From assembly GCF_002798015.1 (NCBI RefSeq), contig NZ_PGTZ01000006.1, forward strand, positions 868,001-932,000: a stretch of 64,000 nucleotides of DNA, given 5' to 3'. A program made the translations under genes and the position numbers. Below the pieces are notes generated by a model. The model was not told the DNA's origin, did not search any database, and was given only the letters and a program-made list of their open reading frames with translations. Shown in pieces: positions 49,075 through 57,443 of this stretch; within the stretch, counting starts at the first letter, position 1; the number at the start of each line of letters is the position of its first letter. This DNA is from Luteimicrobium subarcticum. GTDB taxonomy: Bacteria > Actinomycetota > Actinomycetes > Actinomycetales > Cellulomonadaceae.

Positions 49075-51747
49075 GTGAGCCAGCCGCCGACCCCACCGAC
49101 GCCGCCCGACCCCACCGAGCCGGCCGACGGCGCCCACCCCCCCGCCGACGAGATCGACGAGGACACCACGCCGCGCCACCGGATCCCCCAGCCCCCGACC
49201 GCGGGTGCCTCGGCGCCGGAACCTGCAGCGGCGCCCGGTGCGGCCGCCGCGGAGCCGCGGTGGGCCCCTGCTCCCGCGCCCGGCTTCGTCCACCCGGTCC
49301 CGCCGGGCCCGGCCCCCGTGCCGGCCCAGGCCCAGGCCCCCGCCCCGGCGCCCGCCGGCGCGCCCGCCGGGGCGCCGACCGTGCTCACCGGTGGGCAGGT
49401 CGGGAGAGCTGCCGCCCGCGCCGGCGTGGGCTACGGCGTGCTGATCGTCGCGTCGTTCCTGCTGTGCCTGCTGACCCTGCTGGTCTCGGCACTGAGCGGG
49501 CACGACTCGTCGTCGTCCGCCACGACGTGGTCGTCGACGGCGGAGGACGCCTCAGGCGGCCTGTCGATCCTCACCCTGCCGTTCGTGCTCGCGGGCGCGG
49601 CGCTGCTCGGCCCCCTGCACCTCTCCGGTGGGAGCGACCTGGCGGGGACGGATGTGACCCTCTTCCTCGTACCCCTCGGGCTGACGGCGGCCCTGGTCGT
49701 CGCGATCTTGGCCTGCTCGCTGCTGCTGCCCACGCGGCCGACGTCGGTCCGCGCCGCGTGGCTGGCCGCGCTCGCGACGGGCGCCACGCTCGCGGTGGGA
49801 GCCGGCGTGCTGACCGCGATCTTCCACGTCTCCGTCTCGGACTCCGACGGCTTCGGGCGGCTCGCCGCCGACCCGCTGCTCGCGGGACTCGGCGCCCTGC
49901 TCCTGGGGACCGTCGCAGCAGCTCTCGGCGAGGCGGTCGTCCGGGAGGGACGCGGTGTGCGCGTCGACCTGCGTCGCCTCGGCATCCCGCTGCCCGCGGC
50001 GCTCTCGCGGGCCGTGGTCGCAGCGGTGGTCGGGTACGGCGTCGCCCTGGTCCTGGTCGTGCTCGGCTTCTTCGTGTGGTTGGCCGTCAGTGACGACGGC
50101 GGCCTCGGTGCCGCCGTCCTCGCGACGGCCTACCTCGGGCTCAGCATCGGCGCGCTCGGGCTCGGCGTCGGAGGGTTCGGCGGGGTGACCGCGGGCGGCG
50201 AGGCGTCGATCGGGGCGTCGGGTGGCGACACGACCCTCACGCTGTTCACGAGCGGCTCGCCGGCCGCGCTGTGGCTGCTCCTGCTCGCCGTGGTGATCGG
50301 GACCTTCCTCACCGCAGCAGCTCTCGCGCGCGGCGGTGCGTCGCAGCGCCGCTGGCAGGACGCGTGGGCGACTCCGACCGTCCTGGCGGTCGCGACGCTC
50401 GCCGCCCTCCTGCTCACCGGCGTCACCTTCTCGGCGCACGTGTCCGCCGGCGACCTGGGCCAAGCGTCCGGGTCGGGGCACGCGCGGCTCGCGGCCTGGA
50501 CCTTCCTGGTCGCGGCGCTGTGGGGCGGCCTCGCCGAGGTCCTGGCACGCACGGTCGTGGGCGCGCTCGTGCCGGCGTCCACGGCAGCGGCGCGCACGAC
50601 GACGCCCACCGGCCCGGTCCACGCCGGCGCGGGTGTCCCCGTCACCGGGGCGGCGGCGGAGTGGACGGCCGGCTCCGTCCCGCCCGGTCCCGGCCAGGCT
50701 GGACCGGGCGGGCCGGTCCCGGGGGCGGGGAACCCGCGCGGCGGGATGTCGCGCGGCGCAGCGCTCGCCGTGCTCGGCGGCCTCGGTGGGCTCGTCGTGC
50801 TGGTCGTCGTCGCCGCGGTCGGCTGGCACGTCCTCAACGCGTCGCACGGGCCGGAGAAGCAGGTCGAGGCGTACCTCGGCGCCCTGTCGGACGGCAAGCC
50901 GTCGAAGGCCTTCGAGATCGCCGACCCGGCCGTTCCCGATGCTCAGCGGGCGCTGCTCACCGACGACGTCTACGGCGACGTGGCAGGCCGTCCGAGCGAC
51001 GTGAAGGTCACCGAGGTCGAGGTCGACGGTGACCGCGCGGTCGTGACCGCGCGGTACGACCTCGCGGGCGACAAGGCCACGGACACCTACACGCTCCACA
51101 AGGACGGGCACGAGGACGGGGTGTTCGACCACTGGGTCATGGACCCGCCGGAGCTTCCCGAGGTCCCCCTGGGGTCGCTGCCCGAGGGGACGACGTCGCT
51201 CGTGGTCACGGGCCACGAGGTCGAGGTGGACGCCTCGACGGACGAGCTCGCCGCGCTCCCCGGCACCTGGACCGTCGCCCTGCCCGACCAGGGTCCCTAC
51301 CTCGAGTCGAGCACGGCGACGTACCGGGTCGGGGGCGAGTCGCAGTGGACGTCGTCGACCTACCAGCCGCTCGAGTACAAGGTCACGGACGCGGCGCTCC
51401 AGGAGGCGACCAAGCAGTCGAAGGACGCCCTCACGGCGTGCCTGGCGACGAAGGACCCCGAGCCGGACGACTGCGCGATCAAGGACTACTACCTGTGGGA
51501 CGACGACGCCGTCGACATGCGCTGGACGCTCGACACGGCGCCCACGTTCACGGCGAAGGACGAGGGGTACGACGACATGATCCGCGTGGAGGTCTCGGAC
51601 GGGAAGGCGACGTTCTCCTACACCCTGCCGAAGAGCGCGTCGCACTACCGCGACAAGACCGAGCACCACGCCGACGACGTCGAGGTCGACTACGCCGAGT
51701 ACTACCAGGTCAAGGACGGCAAGGTCGTCCTGGACGACAGGTACTGA
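49075..51747 (+). CDS. Large polytopic membrane protein with extracytoplasmic C-terminal domain
   Basis: The 890-residue protein has a Pro/Ala-rich cytosolic N-terminus (about 1-105), about ten transmembrane helices (110-530), a Gly/Pro linker, a final TM helix (GAALAVLGGLGGLVVLVVVAAVGW, about 567-590) and an external C-terminal part of about 290 residues. That part begins with an NTF2-like segment (EKQVEAYLGALSDGKPSKAFEIADP) and continues with beta-rich sequence. No enzymatic motif is recognised. GTG 49075 follows GCAGGGAG at the right distance; in-frame upstream codons overlap the divergent gene. Function unknown; the layout suggests an envelope sensor or scaffold. A 14-bp perfect hairpin follows the stop. 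Confidence 0.8.
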   Translation: MSQPPTPPTPPDPTEPADGAHPPADEIDEDTTPRHRIPQPPTAGASAPEPAAAPGAAAAEPRWAPAPAPGFVHPVPPGPAPVPAQAQAPAPAPAGAPAGAPTVLTGGQVGRAAARAGVGYGVLIVASFLLCLLTLLVSALSGHDSSSSATTWSSTAEDASGGLSILTLPFVLAGAALLGPLHLSGGSDLAGTDVTLFLVPLGLTAALVVAILACSLLLPTRPTSVRAAWLAALATGATLAVGAGVLTAIFHVSVSDSDGFGRLAADPLLAGLGALLLGTVAAALGEAVVREGRGVRVDLRRLGIPLPAALSRAVVAAVVGYGVALVLVVLGFFVWLAVSDDGGLGAAVLATAYLGLSIGALGLGVGGFGGVTAGGEASIGASGGDTTLTLFTSGSPAALWLLLLAVVIGTFLTAAALARGGASQRRWQDAWATPTVLAVATLAALLLTGVTFSAHVSAGDLGQASGSGHARLAAWTFLVAALWGGLAEVLARTVVGALVPASTAAARTTTPTGPVHAGAGVPVTGAAAEWTAGSVPPGPGQAGPGGPVPGAGNPRGGMSRGAALAVLGGLGGLVVLVVVAAVGWHVLNASHGPEKQVEAYLGALSDGKPSKAFEIADPAVPDAQRALLTDDVYGDVAGRPSDVKVTEVEVDGDRAVVTARYDLAGDKATDTYTLHKDGHEDGVFDHWVMDPPELPEVPLGSLPEGTTSLVVTGHEVEVDASTDELAALPGTWTVALPDQGPYLESSTATYRVGGESQWTSSTYQPLEYKVTDAALQEATKQSKDALTACLATKDPEPDDCAIKDYYLWDDDAVDMRWTLDTAPTFTAKDEGYDDMIRVEVSDGKATFSYTLPKSASHYRDKTEHHADDVEVDYAEYYQVKDGKVVLDDRY

Positions 51748-51783
51748 CCCGCTCCTGACGGCGGGAAGGTCTCACCCGCCAGA

Positions 51784-51825
51784 TCGGTTGTCCCGGGCGA
51801 CGGCGCCGCGGCCCGGGACAACCGA
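51784..51825. terminator. Perfect 14-bp inverted repeat, probable terminator
   Basis: TCGGTTGTCCCGGG / CCCGGGACAACCGA with a 14-nt loop, 36 bp after the membrane-protein stop and 33 bp before the reductase start. Its symmetry would also suit an operator for the reductase gene. Confidence 0.6.
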
Positions 51826-51858
51826 CCGCGGCACGACCGTCCCGGAAGGAGCAGCACG

Positions 51859-52782
51859 ATGACCACACTCGACCTGGGACCGCTCGTCCTCGGTGGCAAC
51901 GCGTTCGGCTGGACGGCCGACCGTGACGCGAGCTTCCGCGTGCTCGACGCGTTCGTCGACGCGGGCGGCCGCTCGATCGACACCGCGGACGTCTACCCGG
52001 CGTGGGTGCCCGGGAACTCGGGGGGTGAGTCGGAGACGATCATCGGCGAGTGGTTCACGTCCCGCGGCCGCCGCGACGACGTCGTGGTCGCCACGAAGGT
52101 GTTCTCGCTCGCGACGCGTCCCGGACTGTCGCCCGCCAACGTCCGCGCCGCGGCCGACGACTCGCTCCGCCGCCTGCAGACCGACCGGATCGACCTGTAC
52201 TACGCGCACCGCGACGACCCGGACGTCTCCCAGGAGGACTACCTGGCGGCGTTCGACGCGCTGGTCCGCGAGGGCAAGGTCCGCGAGGTCGGGGCGTCGA
52301 ACTTCACGGCCGACCGGCTGCGTTCCGCCGCCGCGGTCGCGGCCTCCGCAGGCCTCACCCCGATCACCGTCGCCCAGGACCGCTGGTCGCTCGTCGAGCG
52401 CGACATCGAGGACGACCTCGTGCCGACCCTGCGCGACCTCAGGATCGTCGAGGTGCCGTACACGCCGCTCGCGAGCGGGTTCCTCACCGGCAAGTACCGG
52501 CCGGGCGGCGACGCGGTCGAGTCGGAGCGCGCGGGCCGCGCGTCGTCGTACCTCGAGCGTCCTGACGCGGTCGCCCTGCTGGGCGTGCTCGACGACGTCG
52601 CCGCCGCGCACGGCGTGTCCGTGCCGGCCGTGGCGCTCGCGTGGGTGCGGCAGCAGGACGTCGTCGCCGCGCCGACCGCGAGCGCCCGGAACCCGGAGCA
52701 GCTCGAGGCGCTCGTCGAGTCGTTCACGCTCGAGCTGTCCGACGAGGACGTGGCGCGACTGTCCTCGACGACCGCGGGCTGA
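51859..52782 (+). CDS. Aldo/keto reductase
   Basis: The 307-residue TIM-barrel NADPH oxidoreductase has catalytic residues Asp41 and Tyr46 (SIDTADVY), Lys80 (VVATKVF) and His117 (YYAHRD). The SNFTADRL, YTPLASGFLTGKY and VAAPTASARNPEQL segments match the AKR family that includes YajO-like and sugar or aldehyde reductases. Substrate is not predictable. The ribosome site AAGGAG lies 10 nt before the ATG. Downstream, 3 nt away, is the stop of the convergent DUF2316 gene. A truncated second reductase of another subgroup lies 340 bp further on. Confidence 0.9.
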   Translation: MTTLDLGPLVLGGNAFGWTADRDASFRVLDAFVDAGGRSIDTADVYPAWVPGNSGGESETIIGEWFTSRGRRDDVVVATKVFSLATRPGLSPANVRAAADDSLRRLQTDRIDLYYAHRDDPDVSQEDYLAAFDALVREGKVREVGASNFTADRLRSAAAVAASAGLTPITVAQDRWSLVERDIEDDLVPTLRDLRIVEVPYTPLASGFLTGKYRPGGDAVESERAGRASSYLERPDAVALLGVLDDVAAAHGVSVPAVALAWVRQQDVVAAPTASARNPEQLEALVESFTLELSDEDVARLSSTTAG

Positions 52783-52785
52783 CGG

Positions 52786-53097
52786 TCAGGCGACGCCGAA
52801 GTCGTGCCGCGGCGCCCGGCGCAGGGAGAACCACATCCGGGCCTTGAGCTTGTTGGCGCGCGTGAGCGTGCTGAACGGGACGGGCGTGCGTCCGGCGTCG
52901 CGGACGGCCTGGTCCAGGTAGTCGCGCAGGAGCCACACGTCGGACGGGTCGGACGCGGGCGTGACGTCGAGGGTCGCGGCGACCTGCGCGGGGGCCAGGT
53001 GCAGGTCGGTCGCGACCTCGTCGAGCGTGAGCCCGGTGAGGTCGTAGCTCGCGCGCAGCTCGGTGGCGGTGCGCGCGGTCTCGGTACTGGTGAGCAT
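52786..53097 (-). CDS. DUF2316 family protein
   Basis: The 103-residue cytoplasmic protein matches DUF2316. It has a helix-turn-helix-like N-terminal part (LTLDEVATDLHLAPAQVAATLDV) followed by DVWLLRDYLDQAV and the C-terminal KARMWFSLRRAPRHDF. The family has no assigned function; it is often encoded beside aldo/keto reductase or other oxidoreductase genes, as here. It lies 28 nt after the truncated reductase on the same strand, so it was probably its operon partner before the truncation. Confidence 0.87.
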   Translation of the reverse strand: MLTSTETARTATELRASYDLTGLTLDEVATDLHLAPAQVAATLDVTPASDPSDVWLLRDYLDQAVRDAGRTPVPFSTLTRANKLKARMWFSLRRAPRHDFGVA

Positions 53098-53125
53098 GTC
53101 TCGCTCCTCGAGGGTCGGGGTGTGC

Positions 53126-53428
53126 TCAGGCCGGGGTGCCGGTCGAGCGGCTCGGGACGGCGTCGAGCGCTGCGAGCGCGGCGTCGTCCAGGTGGACGTC
53201 CCCGACGGCCGTGTTCGCCTCGAGATGGTCGAGCGACGCGGTGCCGGGGATGAGCAGGGTGCGGGGGTCGTGGTGGAGGAGCCACGCGAGCGCGACCTGC
53301 GAGGGCGACGCCCCGACGCGCTGGGCGACGTCGTGGACCACGGGCTCGTCCGTGACCTTCGGCAGCCCGGGGAAGGCGCCACCGATCGGGAAGAACGTTC
53401 CCGGCCAGACCGGGCGCCTGCTCGACAT
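53126..53428 (-). pseudogene. Truncated aldo/keto reductase (C-terminal third only)
   Basis: About 90 residues from FFPIGGAFPGLPKVTDEP onward match the C-terminal third of an AKR (VAQRVGASPSQVALAWLLHH, LLIPGTASLDHLEANTAV). The barrel's N-terminal two-thirds, with the Asp/Tyr/Lys/His tetrad, is missing, and the sequence before FFPIGG (MSSRRPVWPGT) is unrelated. It cannot be an active reductase. It sits directly upstream of the DUF2316 gene. The break near 53395 coincides with the start of a regulator-like tail on the opposite strand. Confidence 0.72.
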
Positions 53429-53456
53429 CGTCCTCGACGGGCTGCGGCGACGCTGA
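53397..53456 (+). pseudogene. Possible 3' tail of a TetR-type regulator gene
   Basis: Nineteen codons ending in TGA read PGQTGRLLDIVLDGLRRR, which resembles the last helix of TetR-family regulators (commonly LLDLLLDGLR). It begins where homology of the truncated reductase on the other strand ends. A divergent reductase/TetR pair losing its shared 5' region would leave exactly this. Very short, so low confidence. Confidence 0.3.
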
Positions 53457-53470
53457 ACCGGACGGCGGCG

Positions 53471-54568
53471 TCAGGCGGCGTGCGCGAGCACCGCTCCGAC
53501 GGCCTGCGCGACCGCGGGCTGCACGATCTGCCCGTCGACCACGTTCAGCCCCTTCGCGAGCGCGGGGTCGGCCGCGGTGGCGTCCCGCCACCCGGACCCG
53601 GCGAGCGCGAGCGCGTACGGGAGGGTCGCGTTCGTCAGCGCCGGGGTCGCGGTCGCCGCAGCGGCGCCCGGCATGTTGGCGACGCAGTAGAAGAGCGACC
53701 GTTCGACGACGAAGGTCGGGTCGGCGTGGGTCGTCGGGCGCGTGTCCTCGAAGCAGCCGCCCTGGTCGACGGCGATGTCGACGAGCACGCTGCCCGGCCT
53801 CATGCGGGCGACGAGGTCGTGGGTCACGAGGCGCGGCGCCCGGGCGCCGGGCACGAGGACGGCGCCCACCACGAGGTCGGCCCCGAGCACCGCCCGCTCG
53901 ATCTCGTAGGCGCTCGACGCCACCGTCGTCACCGCGCCCCGGAACATCGCGTCGATCTCGCGCAGGCGCGGCAGCGACAGGTCCAGCACCGTCGTCCGGG
54001 CGCCCAGCGCGACGGCCTGCCGCGCGGCCTCGAGCCCGGCCGTCCCGCCCCCGATCACCACGACGTCCGCGGGCCGCACGCCGGGGACGCCCCCCAGCAG
54101 CGTCCCCGAGCCTCCCTGGGACCCCAGCAGGTGGTAGGCGCCGGCGACGACGGACATGCGGCCGGCGACCTCGCTCATGGGCGCGAGCAGCGGGAGCGAC
54201 CCGTCGGCGAGCTGGACGGTCTCGTAGGCGATCGCGGTGGTCCCCGCGTCGACGAGCGCCTGGGTGAGGGCCGGGTCGGCGGCGAGGTGCAGGTAGGTGA
54301 ACAGGGTGAGGTCGCGGCGCAGGCGCCCGTACTCGGACGCGACGGGCTCCTTGACCTTGAGGACCAGCTCGGCGGCCCAGGCGTCGTCGACCGTCCCGGT
54401 CCGGGCGCCGACCGCGGTGTAGGCGTCGTCGGGCAGGCCGCTGCCCTCACCGGCACCGCTCTGGACGGTCACGGTGTGCCCGGCGCGTACCAGCTCGAGC
54501 GCACCCGCCGGCGTGAGGGCGACGCGGGACTCGTTGTTCTTGACCTCTGCGGGGACACCGACGTGCAT
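53471..54568 (-). CDS. ald: Alanine dehydrogenase
   Basis: The 365-residue enzyme interconverts L-alanine and pyruvate plus ammonia with NAD. The N-terminal MHVGVPAEVKNNESRVALTP contains the substrate-binding Arg and the KN/ESR motif. LVLKVKEP supplies the Lys, THLHLAA-type FTYLHLAADP the catalytic His, and VVIGGGTAGLEAARQA the Rossmann motif; DQGGCFEDTRPTTHADP and VANMPGAAA are also conserved. Length is standard. It is divergent from an Lrp/AsnC-family regulator across 166 bp, the arrangement seen for ald and its activator AldR in other actinobacteria, so alanine-responsive control is likely. Confidence 0.96.
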   Translation of the reverse strand: MHVGVPAEVKNNESRVALTPAGALELVRAGHTVTVQSGAGEGSGLPDDAYTAVGARTGTVDDAWAAELVLKVKEPVASEYGRLRRDLTLFTYLHLAADPALTQALVDAGTTAIAYETVQLADGSLPLLAPMSEVAGRMSVVAGAYHLLGSQGGSGTLLGGVPGVRPADVVVIGGGTAGLEAARQAVALGARTTVLDLSLPRLREIDAMFRGAVTTVASSAYEIERAVLGADLVVGAVLVPGARAPRLVTHDLVARMRPGSVLVDIAVDQGGCFEDTRPTTHADPTFVVERSLFYCVANMPGAAAATATPALTNATLPYALALAGSGWRDATAADPALAKGLNVVDGQIVQPAVAQAVGAVLAHAA

Positions 54569-54734
54569 GGCCTGCTCCACTTCGTGCGTGGTGTTCGCGG
54601 TCGCGGCTCGGCCTCGTGAGCGTCTGCCGCGCGTCTCGCAGCATCGCGTGACGCAGACCACACTACGAAGAAGGTTGTTTCAGGACGGTTACGCCACGCA
54701 CAATCTTCGGCAACACTTCGAAGGGACGCAGAAG

Positions 54735-55283
54735 ATGCCGCAGCCGGAGCTCACGGGCGCGCCAGACACGAGGAAGATTCGCCTGGACGAGCTCGACGAG
54801 AAGATCCTCTGGGAGCTCGCGCGCGACGCCGACACGACCAACGCGGCGCTCGCCGAACGCCTGCACGTCTCTCCCTCGACGACCCACGCCCGCGTCCGGG
54901 CGCTGCGCGCTGCCGGCGTCCTGGGCACCGCGCACGCCGACGTCGACTACCGGGCCGTCGGGCTGCCGCTCCAGGCGATCGTCGCGGTCCGGCTGCGCGC
55001 CCAGGCGCGCACGGTCATCAAGTCATTCGCCGCCAAGATGGCGCGCCACCCGAACGTGCTCGACGTCTTCTTCGTCGGCGGGCAGGACGACTTCCTCGTG
55101 CGTGTGGTCACGACGTCACCCGAGCAGCTGCGCGACTTCGTCGCCGGGCCGCTGTCGAGCGACCCCGTCGTCGCGTCGACCGAGACGCAGATCGTGTTCG
55201 ACCACCTGCGGGGCCTGGCCCACTGGGGTGGCGACGACGGCGCGGCCGACGGGTTCGACGAGCTGCGCGGCCCGATCGCCTGA
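54735..55283 (+). CDS. Lrp/AsnC family transcriptional regulator (AldR-like)
   Basis: The 182-residue product has an N-terminal winged helix-turn-helix (LDEKILWELARDADTTNAALAERLHVSPSTTHARVRAL, about 20-57) and a RAM ligand-binding domain (PLQAIVAVRL, VLDVFFVGGQDDFLVRVV). It is divergent from ald, so it is probably an alanine-sensing regulator of that gene. The ATG at 54735 follows GAAGGGACG. A palindrome CTTCGAAG (54716-54723) lies just upstream, and an AT-richer patch (54665-54715) probably holds the binding sites. The C-terminal extension (HWGGDDGAADGFDELRGP) is not conserved in the family. Confidence 0.9.
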   Translation: MPQPELTGAPDTRKIRLDELDEKILWELARDADTTNAALAERLHVSPSTTHARVRALRAAGVLGTAHADVDYRAVGLPLQAIVAVRLRAQARTVIKSFAAKMARHPNVLDVFFVGGQDDFLVRVVTTSPEQLRDFVAGPLSSDPVVASTETQIVFDHLRGLAHWGGDDGAADGFDELRGPIA

Positions 55284-55290
55284 GCCGCCC

Positions 55291-55953
55291 TCAGGCCCCC
55301 TCAGCCATCGCCGCGACCAGGGCGTCGGCTGCCTGCTGCGCCGAGAGCTCGTCCCGCTGCTCCGCGTCGAGCGAGTTGATCTCGAGGGTCACGACGGCCC
55401 CGCCCGACGCGTCGTAGTACTGCGCGATGTATTCGCCGTTGTCCGGGTTGGTCGGGTAGGTGCGAGCGAGCACCGACACGGAGACCTGGCCCGACGTCTC
55501 GTGCGTGACCGTGTTGTCCTGCTGGGACGTGGAGGTCTGCGCGTCGAACGTCGCCATGAGCTGCCGGCCGGTCGCGTCGTCGGCAACCCTCATGAGCTGG
55601 AGGCTCCCGGCGTACTCGTCCTCGTCCCACAGCTCGCACAGGTACCGGTACTGGTCGGTCGCCGAGCGGTCCGCCCCGAACCCGCCGAAGCCCTGGTCCG
55701 TGAACCTGCCCCGCTCGCCGAGGATCTCCGGGGGCTCGTCGCCGAGCAGGCACGTCCCCGAGCCCAGCACCGGGATCGCACCGCCGAACCCCGCGGACTC
55801 GGGCCACCCGGCGCCTGTGTCCGCGATCCACGCCGCGGGCACGCCGGTGACGGCGGCCAGGTCCGGCGCCGCGTCGTCGTCGCCCGAGCACCCGCCGAGG
55901 GTTGCGGCGAGCGACACGACACAGGGAACGAGGAACAGCAGGCGGCGGCGCAT
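55291..55953 (-). CDS. Lipoprotein of unknown function
   Basis: The 220-residue product has a lipoprotein signal peptide with lipobox LGGC (Cys22), then an acidic SGDDDAAPD tether and a globular domain with a likely disulfide (Cys in GSGTCLLGDE and RYLCELWDE). No domain is recognised; the alternating beta-strand pattern in the second half (QVSVSVLARTYPTNPDNGEYIAQYYD; AVVTLEINSL) resembles small extracytoplasmic sensor or inhibitor domains. It converges with the Lrp-type gene, separated by 7 nt. The TIR of the DUF3090 trio begins 80 bp upstream, so it may be read through from that operon. Confidence 0.8.
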   Translation of the reverse strand: MRRRLLFLVPCVVSLAATLGGCSGDDDAAPDLAAVTGVPAAWIADTGAGWPESAGFGGAIPVLGSGTCLLGDEPPEILGERGRFTDQGFGGFGADRSATDQYRYLCELWDEDEYAGSLQLMRVADDATGRQLMATFDAQTSTSQQDNTVTHETSGQVSVSVLARTYPTNPDNGEYIAQYYDASGGAVVTLEINSLDAEQRDELSAQQAADALVAAMAEGA

Positions 55954-56031
55954 GCCGGCGACCCTAGACGAGACCGTCGATCCCGGCCGGGACGTCCACC
56001 GCCGGCCCCGGGCGCTCGCCGGACGCTGACG

Positions 56032-56844
56032 TCAGAACAGGGGCCACGGAACGGCGGGCATGTCGCCCTCGGGGCCGGGGAACCGGCCCGCGCGCAGCAG
56101 GCGGTCGCAGCGGACCGCGAGCGCCGCACGCTCGTCCGGGGCCAGCAGCCCGGTCAGCCGCTCGCCGAGCCCGTCCGCCCCCGCCGAGGCGAGACCGGCA
56201 CGGACTCGCTCGACGCCCGCAGCCTCGTCGTCCGTGAGCGGCTCGCCGAGCCAGCCCCACAGGACGGTCCGCAGCTTCGCCTCGACGTGGAACGTCACGC
56301 CGTGGTCGACGCCGAACCGGTGGCCGTCCGGCATCGGCAGGACGTGCCCGCCCTTGCGGTCGGCGTTGTTGAGGACGACGTCGAGGACCGCCATGCGGCG
56401 CAGCGCGGCGGTGTCCTCGTGGACGACGGCGACAGGCGCGTCGTCGGCGTCCGTGCCCTCGAGCACCACGCGCCACCCCGGGCGCCCGGCGTCGGCGGAC
56501 GGGACCACGTCGACCGGGTCCTGGGCGGGGTCGGGCTCCTGCCAGAGCTGCACCATCCCCGGACCGTGCGGGCCGTCGCGGAGCCAGGTGCGCGGCACGA
56601 TCCCCCAGCCCGTCGCCTCGGACACCGCGAACGCGGCGACCTCGCGCTGCGCGAGCGTGCCGTCGGGGAAGTCCCACAGCGGCCTCTCGCCGCGCACGGG
56701 CTTGTAGACGACCCGGACACCGTCGATCTCGCCGAGGAACGTCGCGTTCGACGCGACGCGCAGACGGCCCAGCAGCGTCAGGTCGCCGTCCGGAAGCGAG
56801 TCAGGTGCGTCGTCGGGCGCTGCGCCAGGCAGGGCGTCGGTCAC
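56032..56844 (-). CDS. SCO1664 family protein (PI3/PI4-kinase-like fold)
   Basis: The 270-residue protein matches the actinobacterial SCO1664 family, distantly related to phosphatidylinositol-kinase-like domains. Landmarks are VYKPVRGERPLWDFPDGTLAQREVA (ATP-site Lys-Pro-x-RGE), VLDVVLNNADRKGGHVL (catalytic-loop-like) and FGVDHGVTFHVEAKLRTVLWGW. It may be a kinase; the substrate is unknown. Its GTG overlaps the DUF3090 stop by 4 nt (GTGA), and it belongs to the conserved actinobacterial trio with DUF3090 and the MSMEG_4193-type phosphatase. Confidence 0.9.
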   Translation of the reverse strand: MTDALPGAAPDDAPDSLPDGDLTLLGRLRVASNATFLGEIDGVRVVYKPVRGERPLWDFPDGTLAQREVAAFAVSEATGWGIVPRTWLRDGPHGPGMVQLWQEPDPAQDPVDVVPSADAGRPGWRVVLEGTDADDAPVAVVHEDTAALRRMAVLDVVLNNADRKGGHVLPMPDGHRFGVDHGVTFHVEAKLRTVLWGWLGEPLTDDEAAGVERVRAGLASAGADGLGERLTGLLAPDERAALAVRCDRLLRAGRFPGPEGDMPAVPWPLF

Positions 56845-57392
56845 GCGTCGCCGTCGGGCACGTCGGCGGGCAGGTCGCACACGTGGCCTTCGGGGTCGAC
56901 GGGCCGCCCGCACGTCGGGCACGTCGGACGCCCCGACTGCACGACGCGGCGGGTGCGCTGCGCGAACGCGCGCGCCGTCCCGACCGGCATCCGCACCTGC
57001 AGCATCTCGGACGGCTCGGGCTCGTCCGGGTCGGACGGGTCTTCCCCCACGGGGAACGCCTCGACGACGACCTGCGACGTGCGGGGGTCCCAGCCGAGCC
57101 GGATCGCGCCCGTGCGGAAGTCCTCCTCGACGGGCTGGTCCAGCGGGTCGTCGTCGACGAGCTCCGGCGGGACCTCCGTCGGGATGGCCGGGCCGTCCTC
57201 CTGCGACATGAGCTCGTCGAGGAGCTGGTCGATCGTGTCCGCGAGCACCGCCGACTGCTCCTTCTCGAGCCCGACGCTCGCCGTGCGGGTGCCCTCACGG
57301 ACCTGCAGGTAGAAGGTGCGCTCGCCCGGGCGGCCCACCGTCCCCACCACGAAGCGGTCCGGCCAGGAGAACTCGTGCGCGAGCGTCGGCAT
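56841..57392 (-). CDS. DUF3090 family protein
   Basis: The product of about 183 residues matches DUF3090, found almost only in actinobacteria. It has an N-terminal MPTLAHEFSWPDRFVVGTVG, GERTFYLQVREG, the central IRLGWDPRTSQVVVEAFP, and a C-terminal zinc-ribbon-like CPTCGRPVDPEGHVCDLP. Function unknown. I chose ATG 57392 because TAGACT lies exactly 7 nt before it; a GTG two codons upstream is in frame. The next gene (SCO1664 family) overlaps by 4 nt, and the phosphatase lies 51 bp upstream. Confidence 0.93.
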   Translation of the reverse strand: MPTLAHEFSWPDRFVVGTVGRPGERTFYLQVREGTRTASVGLEKEQSAVLADTIDQLLDELMSQEDGPAIPTEVPPELVDDDPLDQPVEEDFRTGAIRLGWDPRTSQVVVEAFPVGEDPSDPDEPEPSEMLQVRMPVGTARAFAQRTRRVVQSGRPTCPTCGRPVDPEGHVCDLPADVPDGDA

Positions 57393-57399
57393 GGTCACC

Positions 57400-57405
57400 A
57401 GTCTA
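57400..57405 (-). promoter_or_regulatory. Leaderless-type -10 box for the DUF3090 gene
   Basis: Minus strand TAGACT, 7 nt before the ATG at 57392, with no Shine-Dalgarno sequence. It implies that DUF3090-SCO1664 can be transcribed independently of the upstream phosphatase. Confidence 0.5.
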
Positions 57406-57443
57406 AGGATCGGGGTGGCACGTCGGCAGGGGTCGGGTGACTC

